The notes under the pieces are model-generated. The model did not search any database. It was not told the origin of the DNA and saw only the letters and a list, made by a program, of their open reading frames with translations. A stretch of 64,000 bases of DNA from Paraburkholderia sp. Tr-20389 (GTDB taxonomy: Bacteria; Pseudomonadota; Gammaproteobacteria; Burkholderiales; Burkholderiaceae), in the NCBI RefSeq assembly GCF_017104565.1, contig NZ_JAAGPD010000029.1:1-64000 (forward strand), in the 5' to 3' direction. Numbering within the stretch: position 1 is the first letter of the stretch; each line of letters begins with the position of its first letter. Of this stretch, positions 44,114 through 52,458 are shown in pieces. A program made the position numbers and the translations under genes.

Positions 44114-44449
44114 TCACAAGCCAACTTCGACGACGGACAGCGTGGCATCCACCCGCACATCGACGGCATCCAGCGCCGCCCCGGCACATGGCCCTTCGAT
44201 GCAGCGTCCGTCCTCGAAACGGAACAATGCGCTGTGATGCGCGCACATCAACACCTGCGCGCGATAACACGACACCTGCCCTTCTTCGAAATCGAGCCGG
44301 ACGGAAAAATGCGGACAGCGGTTCACATAGCCCCACACGCTGTCGCCGCGCCGTACGAGTATCACGGGCCGATCCGCGCGGTCCACGACGCGCGCGCCGC
44401 CGTCGGGCACGTCGCCGAGGCTGCACAGGCGGTTCGTCTCTCCGTTCAT
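44114..44449 (-). CDS. Rieske [2Fe-2S] ferredoxin-like protein
   Basis: The start at 44449 overlaps the YciI-like stop. The 111-residue product has the Rieske ligands C-P-H (in RCPHFSVRLDF) and C-A-H-H (in LMCAHHSALFRF) in the usual C-x-H...C-x-x-H order, then EGPC. It is a small soluble electron carrier with no oxygenase domain. As the last gene coupled to the hydroquinone operon it could reduce the iron of PnpCD or the intradiol enzyme after inactivation, as XylT does for catechol 2,3-dioxygenase, or serve a distant oxygenase. This role is inferred. Confidence 0.88.
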   Translation of the reverse strand: MNGETNRLCSLGDVPDGGARVVDRADRPVILVRRGDSVWGYVNRCPHFSVRLDFEEGQVSCYRAQVLMCAHHSALFRFEDGRCIEGPCAGAALDAVDVRVDATLSVVEVGL

Positions 44450-44757
44450 ACGCGCTGCTCCGGGTTGCCGAGACTCCAGTCCCAAGGGCGCACCTCGACC
44501 CGCTCGAACAGCCCTGCCTGCATGTACGGATCGTTACCGACGAACGCCATCACGTCGCCGATGCCATCCGCCTCGACAACGAGCAGCGTGCCGTTCATCG
44601 CATCGCAATGCGGCGCGAGCGTCGGTCCGCCGAGCCGTACGAACACGCCATGCGACGGCGCGCTGCGCAGATACGCGCGATGACTCGGCCGCACGCGTTC
44701 GCGCACTTCGCGCATCTGCGGCTTGTCGGTTGCGAACACGGCGAAGTAGCGTCTCAT
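44446..44757 (-). CDS. YciI/YCII-family protein (TftG-like)
   Basis: The 103-residue protein is a YciI-family ferredoxin-like-fold protein with a conserved His (PSHRAYLRS) and Asp (FVGNDPYMQAGLFERVEVRPW). It overlaps both neighbours by ATGA. TftG of Burkholderia cepacia AC1100, a YciI relative that dechlorinates 5-chlorohydroxyquinol, is likewise found beside a hydroxyquinol dioxygenase (TftH). A similar role on substituted hydroxyquinols, or as an isomerase in the pathway, is possible but not proven. Confidence 0.82.
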   Translation of the reverse strand: MRRYFAVFATDKPQMREVRERVRPSHRAYLRSAPSHGVFVRLGGPTLAPHCDAMNGTLLVVEADGIGDVMAFVGNDPYMQAGLFERVEVRPWDWSLGNPEQRV

Positions 44758-45635
44758 GACGTGGCGCTCCCATCCAGAACGAAGTCGTAGCGCGCCTCGC
44801 GATAGTTGCCGTCAAAGCCGAAACGGCGAGCGAGTTCGTCGCCTGCGGAGCGTTCGCCGTACGCGACCAGCAGCGAAGGCTTCACGCCGAACACGGCATC
44901 CGATTGCAGATACGGATCGTCCTTGTCGAACAGATGCGTGACGAGCGTACGATAGCCCGGCGCCTTGATCATGAAATGCAGATGCGCGGGACGCCACGGA
45001 TGCCGCCCCGTCGCTCCGAGCATCCTGCCGACCGGGCCATCCGTTGGAATCGGATAGCTGACGGGCACGATCGTCGTGATCGCATAGCGGCCTTCGGCGT
45101 CCGTGCGATAACGTCCGCGCAGATTGCCATGCGGCTGCGCCGTGTCCTGCCCGGAATACATCCCGTTGTCGGCCGTCTGCCACACGTCGAGCAACGCGCC
45201 CGCAACGGGCTCGCCCGTGGTCGTCAGGACCCGGCCATGGACGAGCGCGGGCGCGCCCGGCGTGAAGGCCATGTTCTCGCCGTAAGCGCGCTCCGGCATC
45301 CCTTCGATATAGAACGGCCCGAATACGGTTGTGTCGGTCGCGCCCGTGGCCAGCCGGTGATTGATTGCATCGACGAGCATCGACACACCCAGCGTATCCG
45401 ACAACAGGATGAACTCCTGCCGCACGAGGTCGTCGCACATCTTGCCCGTCGCGGTCAGAAAGCGGATCGCCGCCATCCACTCGGCTTCCGTCGGTTCCAC
45501 TTCGCGCACGAACGCATGCATGTGCCGCACGAGGCTTTGCATCAGCGTGCGCAGCCGTGTGTCTTCCGTGTTCGCGAAGCTCGCCACCACTTGCTCAGTC
45601 AAGGCTCGTTCGGCCTCTCGATCGTCCGTCGTCAT
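44754..45635 (-). CDS. pnpG: Hydroxyquinol 1,2-dioxygenase (PnpG-like intradiol dioxygenase)
   Basis: The 293-residue intradiol dioxygenase keeps all four Fe(III) ligands: Tyr160 (MYSG), Tyr194 (SYPIP), His218 and His220 (AHLHF). The N-terminal helical dimer domain is present. It resembles hydroxyquinol 1,2-dioxygenases more than catechol enzymes by the TDGPVGRML block and the operon context. It cleaves benzene-1,2,4-triol to maleylacetate, which the next enzyme reduces. The gene lies 30 bases after maleylacetate reductase and overlaps the YciI gene. Confidence 0.92.
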   Translation of the reverse strand: MTTDDREAERALTEQVVASFANTEDTRLRTLMQSLVRHMHAFVREVEPTEAEWMAAIRFLTATGKMCDDLVRQEFILLSDTLGVSMLVDAINHRLATGATDTTVFGPFYIEGMPERAYGENMAFTPGAPALVHGRVLTTTGEPVAGALLDVWQTADNGMYSGQDTAQPHGNLRGRYRTDAEGRYAITTIVPVSYPIPTDGPVGRMLGATGRHPWRPAHLHFMIKAPGYRTLVTHLFDKDDPYLQSDAVFGVKPSLLVAYGERSAGDELARRFGFDGNYREARYDFVLDGSATS

Positions 45636-45665
45636 GTCTTCCTCCAGCTTCCTGCTTGGTTGTGT

Positions 45666-46742
45666 TCAGGCGGGCACTACGCCCCGCCATGCGCGCTGCA
45701 GCAGCGCGTGGATCGCGTCGCGCTCGATCGGTCGCGGGTTCGCATACGGATTGCGGCACGCAAGCTCGGCGGCTTCGTCGAGGCCCGCTTCAGGCATGCC
45801 GATCTCCGCGAGCGACAACGGAATGCCGAGCGCGCGGTTCAAATCGTAAAGCAGCGGGCCGGCCTCGCGCGCGTGCTGGCCGCCGAGCGCCCGCGCGACG
45901 CGCGTCAACGCGTCGGGCGCGGCCTCGTGGTTGTAGTGTGCCGTATGCGGCAGCATCGCGGCGTGCGTCTGCGCATGCGGCAAGTTGAACGTGCCGCCGA
46001 GCGTATGACACAGCTTGTGATGCAGCGCCATGCCGACGGCGCCCAGACAACTGCCCGCGAGCCACGCGCCATACAGCGCGCGGCTGCGCGTGTCGGCGTC
46101 GTCCGGCTTGCGCACGATGCCCGGCAACGCTTCGCCCAGCGCGCGGATCGATTCTTCCGCCATCAAACTGATGATGGGGTTCGCGTCCTCGGCATAGAGC
46201 GCTTCGACGGCATGCGCAATCGCGTTCACGCCCGAGGCCGCCGAGATCGACGGCGGCAACGTCAGCGTGAGCGACGGGTCGTAGATCACCGTGCGCGGCA
46301 GCACGCGTGGGTCGCGGCCCGTGCGCTTGACGCGCCCTTCCGTGAGGCCGTAGATCGGTGTCATCTCCGAGCCGGCGTATGTGGTCGGTACGGCGATGAT
46401 AGGCAGCGACGACTCCAGTGAAATCGCCTTGCCGAGCCCGATCGTCGAGCCGCCGCCAACGGCGACACAGCAGTCGGCATCGAGTGACGCTGCCGCTTCG
46501 ACGGCAGCGCGGGCCACGTCGACGGGCACATGCATCACCGCCTGCGCATGCACGCCCGCCGCGCGTTCGCCGAGCACGCGCGCAACGTCGTCGGCCAAAC
46601 CGTGCTGTTCGGGTGTCGAGAGGATCAGCGCACGCCGCGCGCCGAGCCGCTCGACTTCGGCGGACAGTTGCGACAGCGCGCCCCACCCGAACACCACGCG
46701 CGACGGCGTGCCCTGATAGACAAAGTCTTTCATCGCCGTCAT
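45666..46742 (-). CDS. pnpF: Maleylacetate reductase (PnpF-like)
   Basis: The 358-residue iron-alcohol-dehydrogenase-family protein shows VVFGWGALSQL, the NAD-binding VAVGGGSTIGLGKAI, AVPTTYAGSEMTPIYG and the His-rich VGMALHHKLCHTLGGTFNLPHAQTHA metal/active-site stretch. It reduces maleylacetate to 3-oxoadipate with NAD(P)H. Start choice: ATG 46742, or 46733 (355 residues). It follows the aldehyde dehydrogenase by five bases and receives product from both the hydroquinone and the hydroxyquinol branches. Confidence 0.92.
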   Translation of the reverse strand: MTAMKDFVYQGTPSRVVFGWGALSQLSAEVERLGARRALILSTPEQHGLADDVARVLGERAAGVHAQAVMHVPVDVARAAVEAAASLDADCCVAVGGGSTIGLGKAISLESSLPIIAVPTTYAGSEMTPIYGLTEGRVKRTGRDPRVLPRTVIYDPSLTLTLPPSISAASGVNAIAHAVEALYAEDANPIISLMAEESIRALGEALPGIVRKPDDADTRSRALYGAWLAGSCLGAVGMALHHKLCHTLGGTFNLPHAQTHAAMLPHTAHYNHEAAPDALTRVARALGGQHAREAGPLLYDLNRALGIPLSLAEIGMPEAGLDEAAELACRNPYANPRPIERDAIHALLQRAWRGVVPA

Positions 46743-46747
46743 CGCCC

Positions 46748-48214
46748 TTAACGCTTGAAATGCGGCGGCACGTTGCCGTCGACGTTGACCCACACCGAAC
46801 GCGCTTCCGTGTAATCGTGCATCGCCTCGTAGCCCATTTCGCGTCCATAGCCCGACTTTCCGACGCCGCCGAACGGACTACCCGGATTCACGCGCTTGTA
46901 GCAATTGATCCAGCACATGCCCGCTTGAATCTGCCCCGCCGTGCGATGCGCGCGCGACAGATCGCGCGTCCACAGGCCGCTGCCGAGTCCGTAGTCGGTG
47001 CCGTTCGCAATCTTGAGCGCCTCTTCATCGCTGCCGAAACGCAGCACCGTAACGAACGGCCCGAACACTTCTTCCTGCGCGATGCGATCTTGCGGTGTCT
47101 TCGCTTCGACCACCGTGGGCCGCACGTAGTAGCCATTCGCGAGCGATGCATCCTGCGGCGCGCCGCCGCCCGTCAGCACGCGCCCGCCCTGCTCGCGCGC
47201 CACGTCGACATAGGCCTTCACGCGCTCCAGATGTTGCAGCGACGTGAGCGGTCCCATTTCGGTGTCGGGATCGAGCGGATTGCCGACGCGGATCGACGCA
47301 GCGAGCGCGACGAAACGTTCGAGGAACGGGTCGGCAATGCGCTCGTGCAGGATCAGCCGCGAGCCGGCGATGCACGCCTGCCCCTGATTGTGGAAGATCG
47401 CCCATGCCGCGCCATTGATCGCGGCATCGAGATCGGCGTCGTCGAACACGATGTTCGCGCCCTTGCCGCCCAGTTCGAGCTGCACGCGCTTCAAGTTGCC
47501 CTGCGATGCCTCGACGATGCGCCGCCCCGTCGCCGTCGAACCCGTGAACGCGATCTTGCCGACGCCCGGATGTTCGGCGAGCCGCTGACCCGCCGTATGG
47601 CCGTAGCCCGGCACGATGTTGACGACGCCGGCGGGAAAGCCCACTTCAGCCATCAGCTCGACGATGCGCAGCGTGGAAAGCGGTGTGATCTCCGAAGGCT
47701 TCAGCACGACGGTATTGCCCGCCGCGAGCGCCGGGCCCATTTTCCAGCTCGTGAACATCAGCGGAAAATTCCACGGCACGATCTGCCCGACCACGCCGAT
47801 GGGCGCGCGCTGCACGTAGTTGAGAAAGCCGGTTTCGACGGGAATCACCGAGCCTTGCAGCTTGTCGGCCATGCCGCCGAAATAGCGGAAGCATGCCGCC
47901 GTGCGCGGCACGTCGAGCGCACGCGAATCGCGAATCGGATGACCCGTGTCGAACGATTCGAGTTGCGCGAGTTCTTCTGCGTTCGCTTCGATCGCATCGG
48001 CGAGACGCAACAGCAGACGCCCGCGTTCGGCGGCAGCCATTCCCGCCCACTTCGGGAACGCGCGCGTCGCGGCGGCGACAGCGAGATCGACATCGGTGGC
48101 CGTGGCGGCGGCGATCTTCGTGATCAGCGAGCCGTCGTGCGGATTGAGCACATCGATCGTGCCGCCTTCGGCTGCATCGGTGAAGCGGCCGTCGATAAAG
48201 AGTTGGTTTTGCAT
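46748..48214 (-). CDS. pnpE: Aldehyde dehydrogenase, probable 4-hydroxymuconic semialdehyde dehydrogenase (PnpE/HapF-like)
   Basis: From ATG 48214 (AAGGA site) the 488-residue ALDH has the general base Glu in LELGGKGAN and the nucleophilic Cys in FHNQGQACIAGSRL, plus VPWNFPL, GSTATGRRI and EEVFGPFV. By position directly after the hydroquinone dioxygenase and before maleylacetate reductase, it should oxidise 4-hydroxymuconic semialdehyde to maleylacetate with NAD. Specificity comes from context. Confidence 0.9.
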   Translation of the reverse strand: MQNQLFIDGRFTDAAEGGTIDVLNPHDGSLITKIAAATATDVDLAVAAATRAFPKWAGMAAAERGRLLLRLADAIEANAEELAQLESFDTGHPIRDSRALDVPRTAACFRYFGGMADKLQGSVIPVETGFLNYVQRAPIGVVGQIVPWNFPLMFTSWKMGPALAAGNTVVLKPSEITPLSTLRIVELMAEVGFPAGVVNIVPGYGHTAGQRLAEHPGVGKIAFTGSTATGRRIVEASQGNLKRVQLELGGKGANIVFDDADLDAAINGAAWAIFHNQGQACIAGSRLILHERIADPFLERFVALAASIRVGNPLDPDTEMGPLTSLQHLERVKAYVDVAREQGGRVLTGGGAPQDASLANGYYVRPTVVEAKTPQDRIAQEEVFGPFVTVLRFGSDEEALKIANGTDYGLGSGLWTRDLSRAHRTAGQIQAGMCWINCYKRVNPGSPFGGVGKSGYGREMGYEAMHDYTEARSVWVNVDGNVPPHFKR

Positions 48215-48249
48215 GTGAAATCCTTGATTCAAACGAGGCACGCCGTGGT

Positions 48250-49269
48250 TCAGAAGTCGACGGGATACGGCTTCAGTTCGCCGCTTTCATAACGCTTCGG
48301 CAGATTCGGCGTCGCGTTCTCCCACACGAGCAGCATCGAGCGTTTGGTCGAATAGCCTTGATGGCGGATATCGGCGGGCATCGCGCAGATGTCGCCGGCG
48401 CGCATCGTGATGCGGGCACGCGGCGCGCCCGTGTTCTTGTCGCCGATGTCCCAGACGATTTCATCCGACAGCTGCAGGAACCATTCGACGCGATCGTTGC
48501 CGTGGAAGACGGGCAGGATGTATTCCTCGGTGGTCGGGCAGAACAGACTCTGGCCGCATACCGACGTCACAGACGGATTCCACGTCACATCCGAACGCGA
48601 CAGGTACTTGAACAGGCTGAACGCATGCAATTGCCCTTCGAAACCGGGCTCGACGTGCACCTCGGGCTCGTCCTGGGATACGTCGGCGAAAGCGCGGTTG
48701 ATGGGCAGATCGTCGCGCAGCGGCGAGTCGCCTTCGAGGCCCGGCATGCGGCGCGTGGCAATGCGCGTGCGTTCGATCGCAGCATCATTGTCGCCATGCT
48801 TGCGGCCGAATGCCGTGCCCGTTTCCTCGGGCGCCGCGAACGGATCGAAGCCCTCATTGGTCCAGTCGTGCAGGATCGCCTTGAAGGTCGCCATGATGGT
48901 CGGCGTTTCGAAGGTCTCCATGTAGTCGACGCCCGCTTCTTTCATGATGCCGTTGAACGAACCCGCGTAAATGTCCACCTTGCCGTAGTGATTGCGCGTG
49001 CCGAACACGTGATCGAAATTCACCCAGCCGTAGAAGAAGCCCCATGCGACGTCGCGCATCATCGCGCGCAGGAAGGCGTCGGCGGGCACTGCGTGGGTGC
49101 GGGTCTGGCCTTTCGCGGGCCAGTTGATCTTGACGAAATACTCGTCGCGCAGAAATTCGAAGGCGCCGAGCGTGAAGCGCTTATAGCCGGTGACGGGATC
49201 GGGCGCGCTGGCCTTGACGGTGTCGGCCGCGAAACCGGCGGGATGATCGAGCGTGTCGAGGGTAGCCAT
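48250..49269 (-). CDS. pnpD: Hydroquinone 1,2-dioxygenase large subunit (PnpD/HapD-like)
   Basis: The 339-residue product (about 38 kDa) matches the large subunit of two-component hydroquinone dioxygenases. The probable Fe(II) ligands His256, Glu262 and His303 show the same spacing (six and 47) as the His-Glu-His triad I recall for Pseudomonas PnpD. The enzyme opens hydroquinone to 4-hydroxymuconic semialdehyde. The ATG at 49269 begins MATLDTLDHPAGF; a longer frame upstream overlaps pnpC and is not used. It follows pnpC by 44 bases and precedes the dehydrogenase by 35. Confidence 0.9.
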   Translation of the reverse strand: MATLDTLDHPAGFAADTVKASAPDPVTGYKRFTLGAFEFLRDEYFVKINWPAKGQTRTHAVPADAFLRAMMRDVAWGFFYGWVNFDHVFGTRNHYGKVDIYAGSFNGIMKEAGVDYMETFETPTIMATFKAILHDWTNEGFDPFAAPEETGTAFGRKHGDNDAAIERTRIATRRMPGLEGDSPLRDDLPINRAFADVSQDEPEVHVEPGFEGQLHAFSLFKYLSRSDVTWNPSVTSVCGQSLFCPTTEEYILPVFHGNDRVEWFLQLSDEIVWDIGDKNTGAPRARITMRAGDICAMPADIRHQGYSTKRSMLLVWENATPNLPKRYESGELKPYPVDF

Positions 49270-49313
49270 GTCGTGTCTCCTGATGTTGTGGGCGATGTGT
49301 GCGGGAACGTGTG

Positions 49314-49817
49314 TCAGTGCAGGCAGATGTCCGCCCACTTCTCCACCGACAGCTTGCCGAGCATCGTCTGCACGAGCGCCACGCCCGGCTTCTGCGCGCT
49401 GAAGCGATATGCGCAGCCGGCTGGCAGCAGCGCCTGATGGCCGCGGCGCAGCACGACGTGTCCCATCGCGCGGCCTGCGGGCTGCTCGCCTGCGTTCGAC
49501 GCATGGACCGAACCCTGGACGTTCTGCGGCGGCGTATCGAGCTTGATGAAGTCGATGCGTGTTTCGCCGTCCATCAGAATCGCGAACTCGTCGTGTGAAC
49601 TTGCGAACCAGCGCGACTGCCCTTCCGTGCGCAGCACTTCGATCACGTATTCGAGGTTCTTGCCGACGACGACCTTGTCGTAGGGCGCGGATTGCGAAGC
49701 GACTTCGAAGATGTTCGAGAAGACGTAGTGGCGCGCGGCGCCGCTCGTGATTTCGATTTCGCCTTTGCGATAGCCGTCTAGCGAACCGAAGAAGGTGTGA
49801 TACGAGGTGTCGGTCAT
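49314..49817 (-). CDS. pnpC: Hydroquinone 1,2-dioxygenase small subunit (PnpC/HapC-like)
   Basis: From ATG 49817 (GGAG site) the protein has 167 residues, about 18 kDa, the size of the small subunit in Pseudomonas PnpCD and HapCD. It is cupin-like with ARHYVFSNIFEVASQSAPYDKVVVGKNLEYVIEV-type strands and a HVVLRRGHQALLPAGCAYRF core. The metal is held by the large subunit. It is the first gene of the catabolic operon. A LysR-type site lies 85-101 bases upstream. Confidence 0.88.
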   Translation of the reverse strand: MTDTSYHTFFGSLDGYRKGEIEITSGAARHYVFSNIFEVASQSAPYDKVVVGKNLEYVIEVLRTEGQSRWFASSHDEFAILMDGETRIDFIKLDTPPQNVQGSVHASNAGEQPAGRAMGHVVLRRGHQALLPAGCAYRFSAQKPGVALVQTMLGKLSVEKWADICLH

Positions 49818-49901
49818 GGTTGTCTCCAATCGGGTAAGTTGTTGGATTCAACTTTAGGAGCGAGCCACGACATCAACAACCGGCACGGCGCCGATTACGG
49901 C

Positions 49902-49918
49902 ATTTGCGATTCGCGAAC
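49902..49918. promoter_or_regulatory. Probable LysR-type operator upstream of pnpC
   Basis: ATTTGC-GATTC-GCGAAC is an imperfect inverted repeat of the T-N11-A kind, 85-101 bases upstream of pnpC and 66 past the LysR stop. It matches 13 of 17 positions (opposite orientation) with the palindrome ahead of the MFS carrier at 52401-52417. Confidence 0.5.
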
Positions 49919-49983
49919 AATCGCGTGGGAATCAGTGTGGGAAAGGCTTTGAAGCGCGCGTCGAGGTGCGCGCACGGGCGACT

Positions 49984-50913
49984 TCAGCGGATCCAGCCGC
50001 GCTCGATGAGCGGCACATCCCACGACGGTTCGGGCCCGAGCCTGTCGGCGAGAAACTCGACCAGCGCCTTCACCTTGAGCGCCTGGCGCTGCGTCGCGGG
50101 ATACACGGCCGCGAAGTTCAAAGGCGACAGCGCGTAATCGGTGAGAATCGGCACGAGCGAGCCGTCGAGCAGCGCGGCGCTCGCGACGAGCGTCGGCAGG
50201 CACACGACGCCGCCGCCCGTCAGCGCATAGTCGCGCAACAGATGCACGGAGTTCGAGCGGATCATGCCGGGCAATTCCATCTCGACGACCTCGTCGCCGC
50301 GCGTCATCGTCCAGCGGTTGCGCGATGGATAACCCGAATAGAGCGCCGTGGTGTGCTGCAGCAAATCGCGTGGATGCTGCGGCGCGCCATACTCGCTCAA
50401 ATAGGAAGGCGCGGCGCAGAAGAGCCGCCGCACGGTAAACAGGCGCCTTTCGATCAGCGATTCGGAGATGGGCGGGAAGATCTGGAACGCGACATCGAAG
50501 CCTTCTTCGATGGGATCGACCACGCGGTCGTTGACGATCACATCGAGCTGAATGCCGGGATAGCGCCGGTTGAACTCCGCCAGCGACGCGCCGAAATGCC
50601 CGAGCGCGAAGCCCGGCAACATCTGGATGCGCAGCCGGCCCGTGGGCGTCGCGCGCAGTTCGCGCATCTGGTCGGTCAGTTCGTTGACGCGCCCGACTAC
50701 TTCCGCGCATTCGCGGTAGAACGCTTCGCCGACGTCGGACAGCCGCACGTGGCGCGTGCTGCGATGAAAGAGCGGCGCATCGACGAACTTCTCCAGTTGC
50801 TGGATGCGGTTCGTCACGACTGAACTGGTCACGCCGAGTTGCCGTGCGGCCTCGGCGAAGCTGCTGGTTTCCGCCACCCGCACGAAGGCTTCGATGCTCA
50901 GAAAACGATCCAT
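49984..50913 (-). CDS. LysR-family regulator of the hydroquinone operon (PnpR-like)
   Basis: The start MDRFLSIEAFVRVAETSSF at 50913 gives a typical 309-residue LTTR. The winged helix-turn-helix is at about 1-60 (SFAEAARQLGVTSSVVTNRIQQLEK), and a periplasmic-binding-like effector domain follows. It is transcribed in the same direction as the pnp operon, just upstream, instead of divergently. Between them is a T-N11-A site. It likely activates pnpC onward in response to hydroquinone or a related phenol. A 14-bp palindrome, ACGTGCCGGCACGT, lies at 50952-50965 upstream of its start and could serve autoregulation. Confidence 0.9.
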   Translation of the reverse strand: MDRFLSIEAFVRVAETSSFAEAARQLGVTSSVVTNRIQQLEKFVDAPLFHRSTRHVRLSDVGEAFYRECAEVVGRVNELTDQMRELRATPTGRLRIQMLPGFALGHFGASLAEFNRRYPGIQLDVIVNDRVVDPIEEGFDVAFQIFPPISESLIERRLFTVRRLFCAAPSYLSEYGAPQHPRDLLQHTTALYSGYPSRNRWTMTRGDEVVEMELPGMIRSNSVHLLRDYALTGGGVVCLPTLVASAALLDGSLVPILTDYALSPLNFAAVYPATQRQALKVKALVEFLADRLGPEPSWDVPLIERGWIR

Positions 50914-51012
50914 GCTGCGTCCTTGTCCCCGTGTCCAGCACGTCAGTGTATACGTGCCGGCACGTGGGCTGCCGTGCGCGGCGCAAACGGACACCGCGCT
51001 TGTTTCGGGCGC

Positions 51013-52287
51013 TTATTCCGGTTGTTCGACGGCAGGGAAACGCGCGGACTCGTCGACTGACGGTGCGCGGCGGCGCGCTTTGGCGGGCGCTGTCTCTTCA
51101 AGGAGCAGGCTCACGCCGACACCGAGGATCACTGCGCAAATCGGCAGCCACAGGATGTTCTGAATGCCGAAGTGCGTCGCGACGAAACCCGCGAGCGCAG
51201 GCGCGATGCCGCCGCCGAAGATCTCGCCCGCGCCGACCACGATGCCGATAGCCGTCGACACCATGCCGATAGGCGCCGCTTCTGTCGCGACAGGCCCGGA
51301 CAGCAGAGACACGAGGCCCAGCGTGAAGAACGACGCGACGAACAGCACCGCAAACAGCGCGAACGGCTGCGCGCCAAGGCCACGAAACACGTACAGCATC
51401 ACGGCCGTGCCGATGAAACCGACGATGCTCGCAAAGCGCCGCCCGACGAGATCGGATAGTCCCGGCAACCCGAACTGTCCGACGAAGCCGCCGAAGCCGA
51501 TTGCCGACACGACGACGCCCATGCGCTGGGTATCGAGCGAGAGATAGTCGGTCAGGTAGAGCGGCAGCATCGCGCCGAGCACGAATACGCCCGTCATCGC
51601 GCAGAACAGCGCGACCATTGCGACGGGGATGTTGCGGCTCTTCAGCACGTCACGCCAGTTGCCGTGCGGCTTGTGTGCGGACGCGGGCGTGGGCGTGATC
51701 GATTCGGGTTTGGGCTCGCGAATCACGCGGTACATCAGCAGACCGAGGATCAGCCCTGGAATGGACACCAGCGCGAACACCCAGCGCCAGCTCATCACGC
51801 CGAGCAGTTGCGTCGCGATGATGGGCGACAGCGCCAGCCCGAACAGCGCGAAACCGCTTTGCTGCAAGCCCAGGTTGAAACCACGCCGCTTCGGATGCGA
51901 AGCGTCGGCCGTCGCGGCGAAACTCGTCGGACAGAACGAACCTTCCGCCACGCCCATCAGCGCGCGAATCCCGAGCAGCGCCGCCAGCCCGCCCGCGACG
52001 CCAGAGAAGCCGGAGAGCAGCGAGAACGCGATGATCGCGGGGATCAGCACCTTGCGGCGGCCGATCTTGTCGGAGATGCCGCCCATCAGCGCGGCGAACA
52101 CGCCCCACGACAGCCCGAGTATGCCAATGCAGTTGCCGACGTCCTGCGCAGTCAGATGCAGGTCTTTCATGATCGACGGAAAAAGCGGCGCAATGAGCCA
52201 CCGGTCAAGACCTACGAGGCCGAAGCCCAGCGCAAGCAGCGTCACGGCTTTCCATTCGTAGGACACGTCCCACTGATTCGGTTTCAT
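51013..52287 (-). CDS. MFS transporter linked to the hydroquinone operon
   Basis: From ATG 52287 (GGAGACAG site) this 424-residue protein has about twelve membrane segments with the MFS loop motif GGISDKIGRRK and a second copy DLVGRRFASI. It resembles aromatic-acid and anion carriers. It lies 99 bases upstream of the LysR gene in the same direction, and its promoter region carries the pseudo-palindrome also seen ahead of pnpC. It probably imports an aromatic or glycoside precursor of hydroquinone, or exports a toxic phenol. Confidence 0.9.
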   Translation of the reverse strand: MKPNQWDVSYEWKAVTLLALGFGLVGLDRWLIAPLFPSIMKDLHLTAQDVGNCIGILGLSWGVFAALMGGISDKIGRRKVLIPAIIAFSLLSGFSGVAGGLAALLGIRALMGVAEGSFCPTSFAATADASHPKRRGFNLGLQQSGFALFGLALSPIIATQLLGVMSWRWVFALVSIPGLILGLLMYRVIREPKPESITPTPASAHKPHGNWRDVLKSRNIPVAMVALFCAMTGVFVLGAMLPLYLTDYLSLDTQRMGVVVSAIGFGGFVGQFGLPGLSDLVGRRFASIVGFIGTAVMLYVFRGLGAQPFALFAVLFVASFFTLGLVSLLSGPVATEAAPIGMVSTAIGIVVGAGEIFGGGIAPALAGFVATHFGIQNILWLPICAVILGVGVSLLLEETAPAKARRRAPSVDESARFPAVEQPE

Positions 52288-52390
52288 CTCTGTCTCCAAT
52301 GTCATGTTCGCGCCGGCGTGCGTTGTGCGTCTCGCTGCCGGATTGCCAGAGAGTGGACCAAGCTGGGCCTGCTTTGAATGGGGGTGAGGG

Positions 52391-52417
52391 CGAATGCGGC
52401 ATTCGCGAAATGCGAAT
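52391..52417. promoter_or_regulatory. Overlapping palindromes upstream of the MFS gene
   Basis: CGAATGC-G-GCATTCG (52391-52405) is a perfect 15-bp palindrome. It overlaps ATTCGC-GAAAT-GCGAAT (52401-52417), a perfect 6-5-6 inverted repeat of T-N11-A form. They lie about 104-130 bases before the carrier start. The second matches the site ahead of pnpC, pointing to the local LysR protein. Confidence 0.55.
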
Positions 52418-52458
52418 AATGGTGGCAGCTTCGTGATGTGGGAAGCGATGCCGCGACT

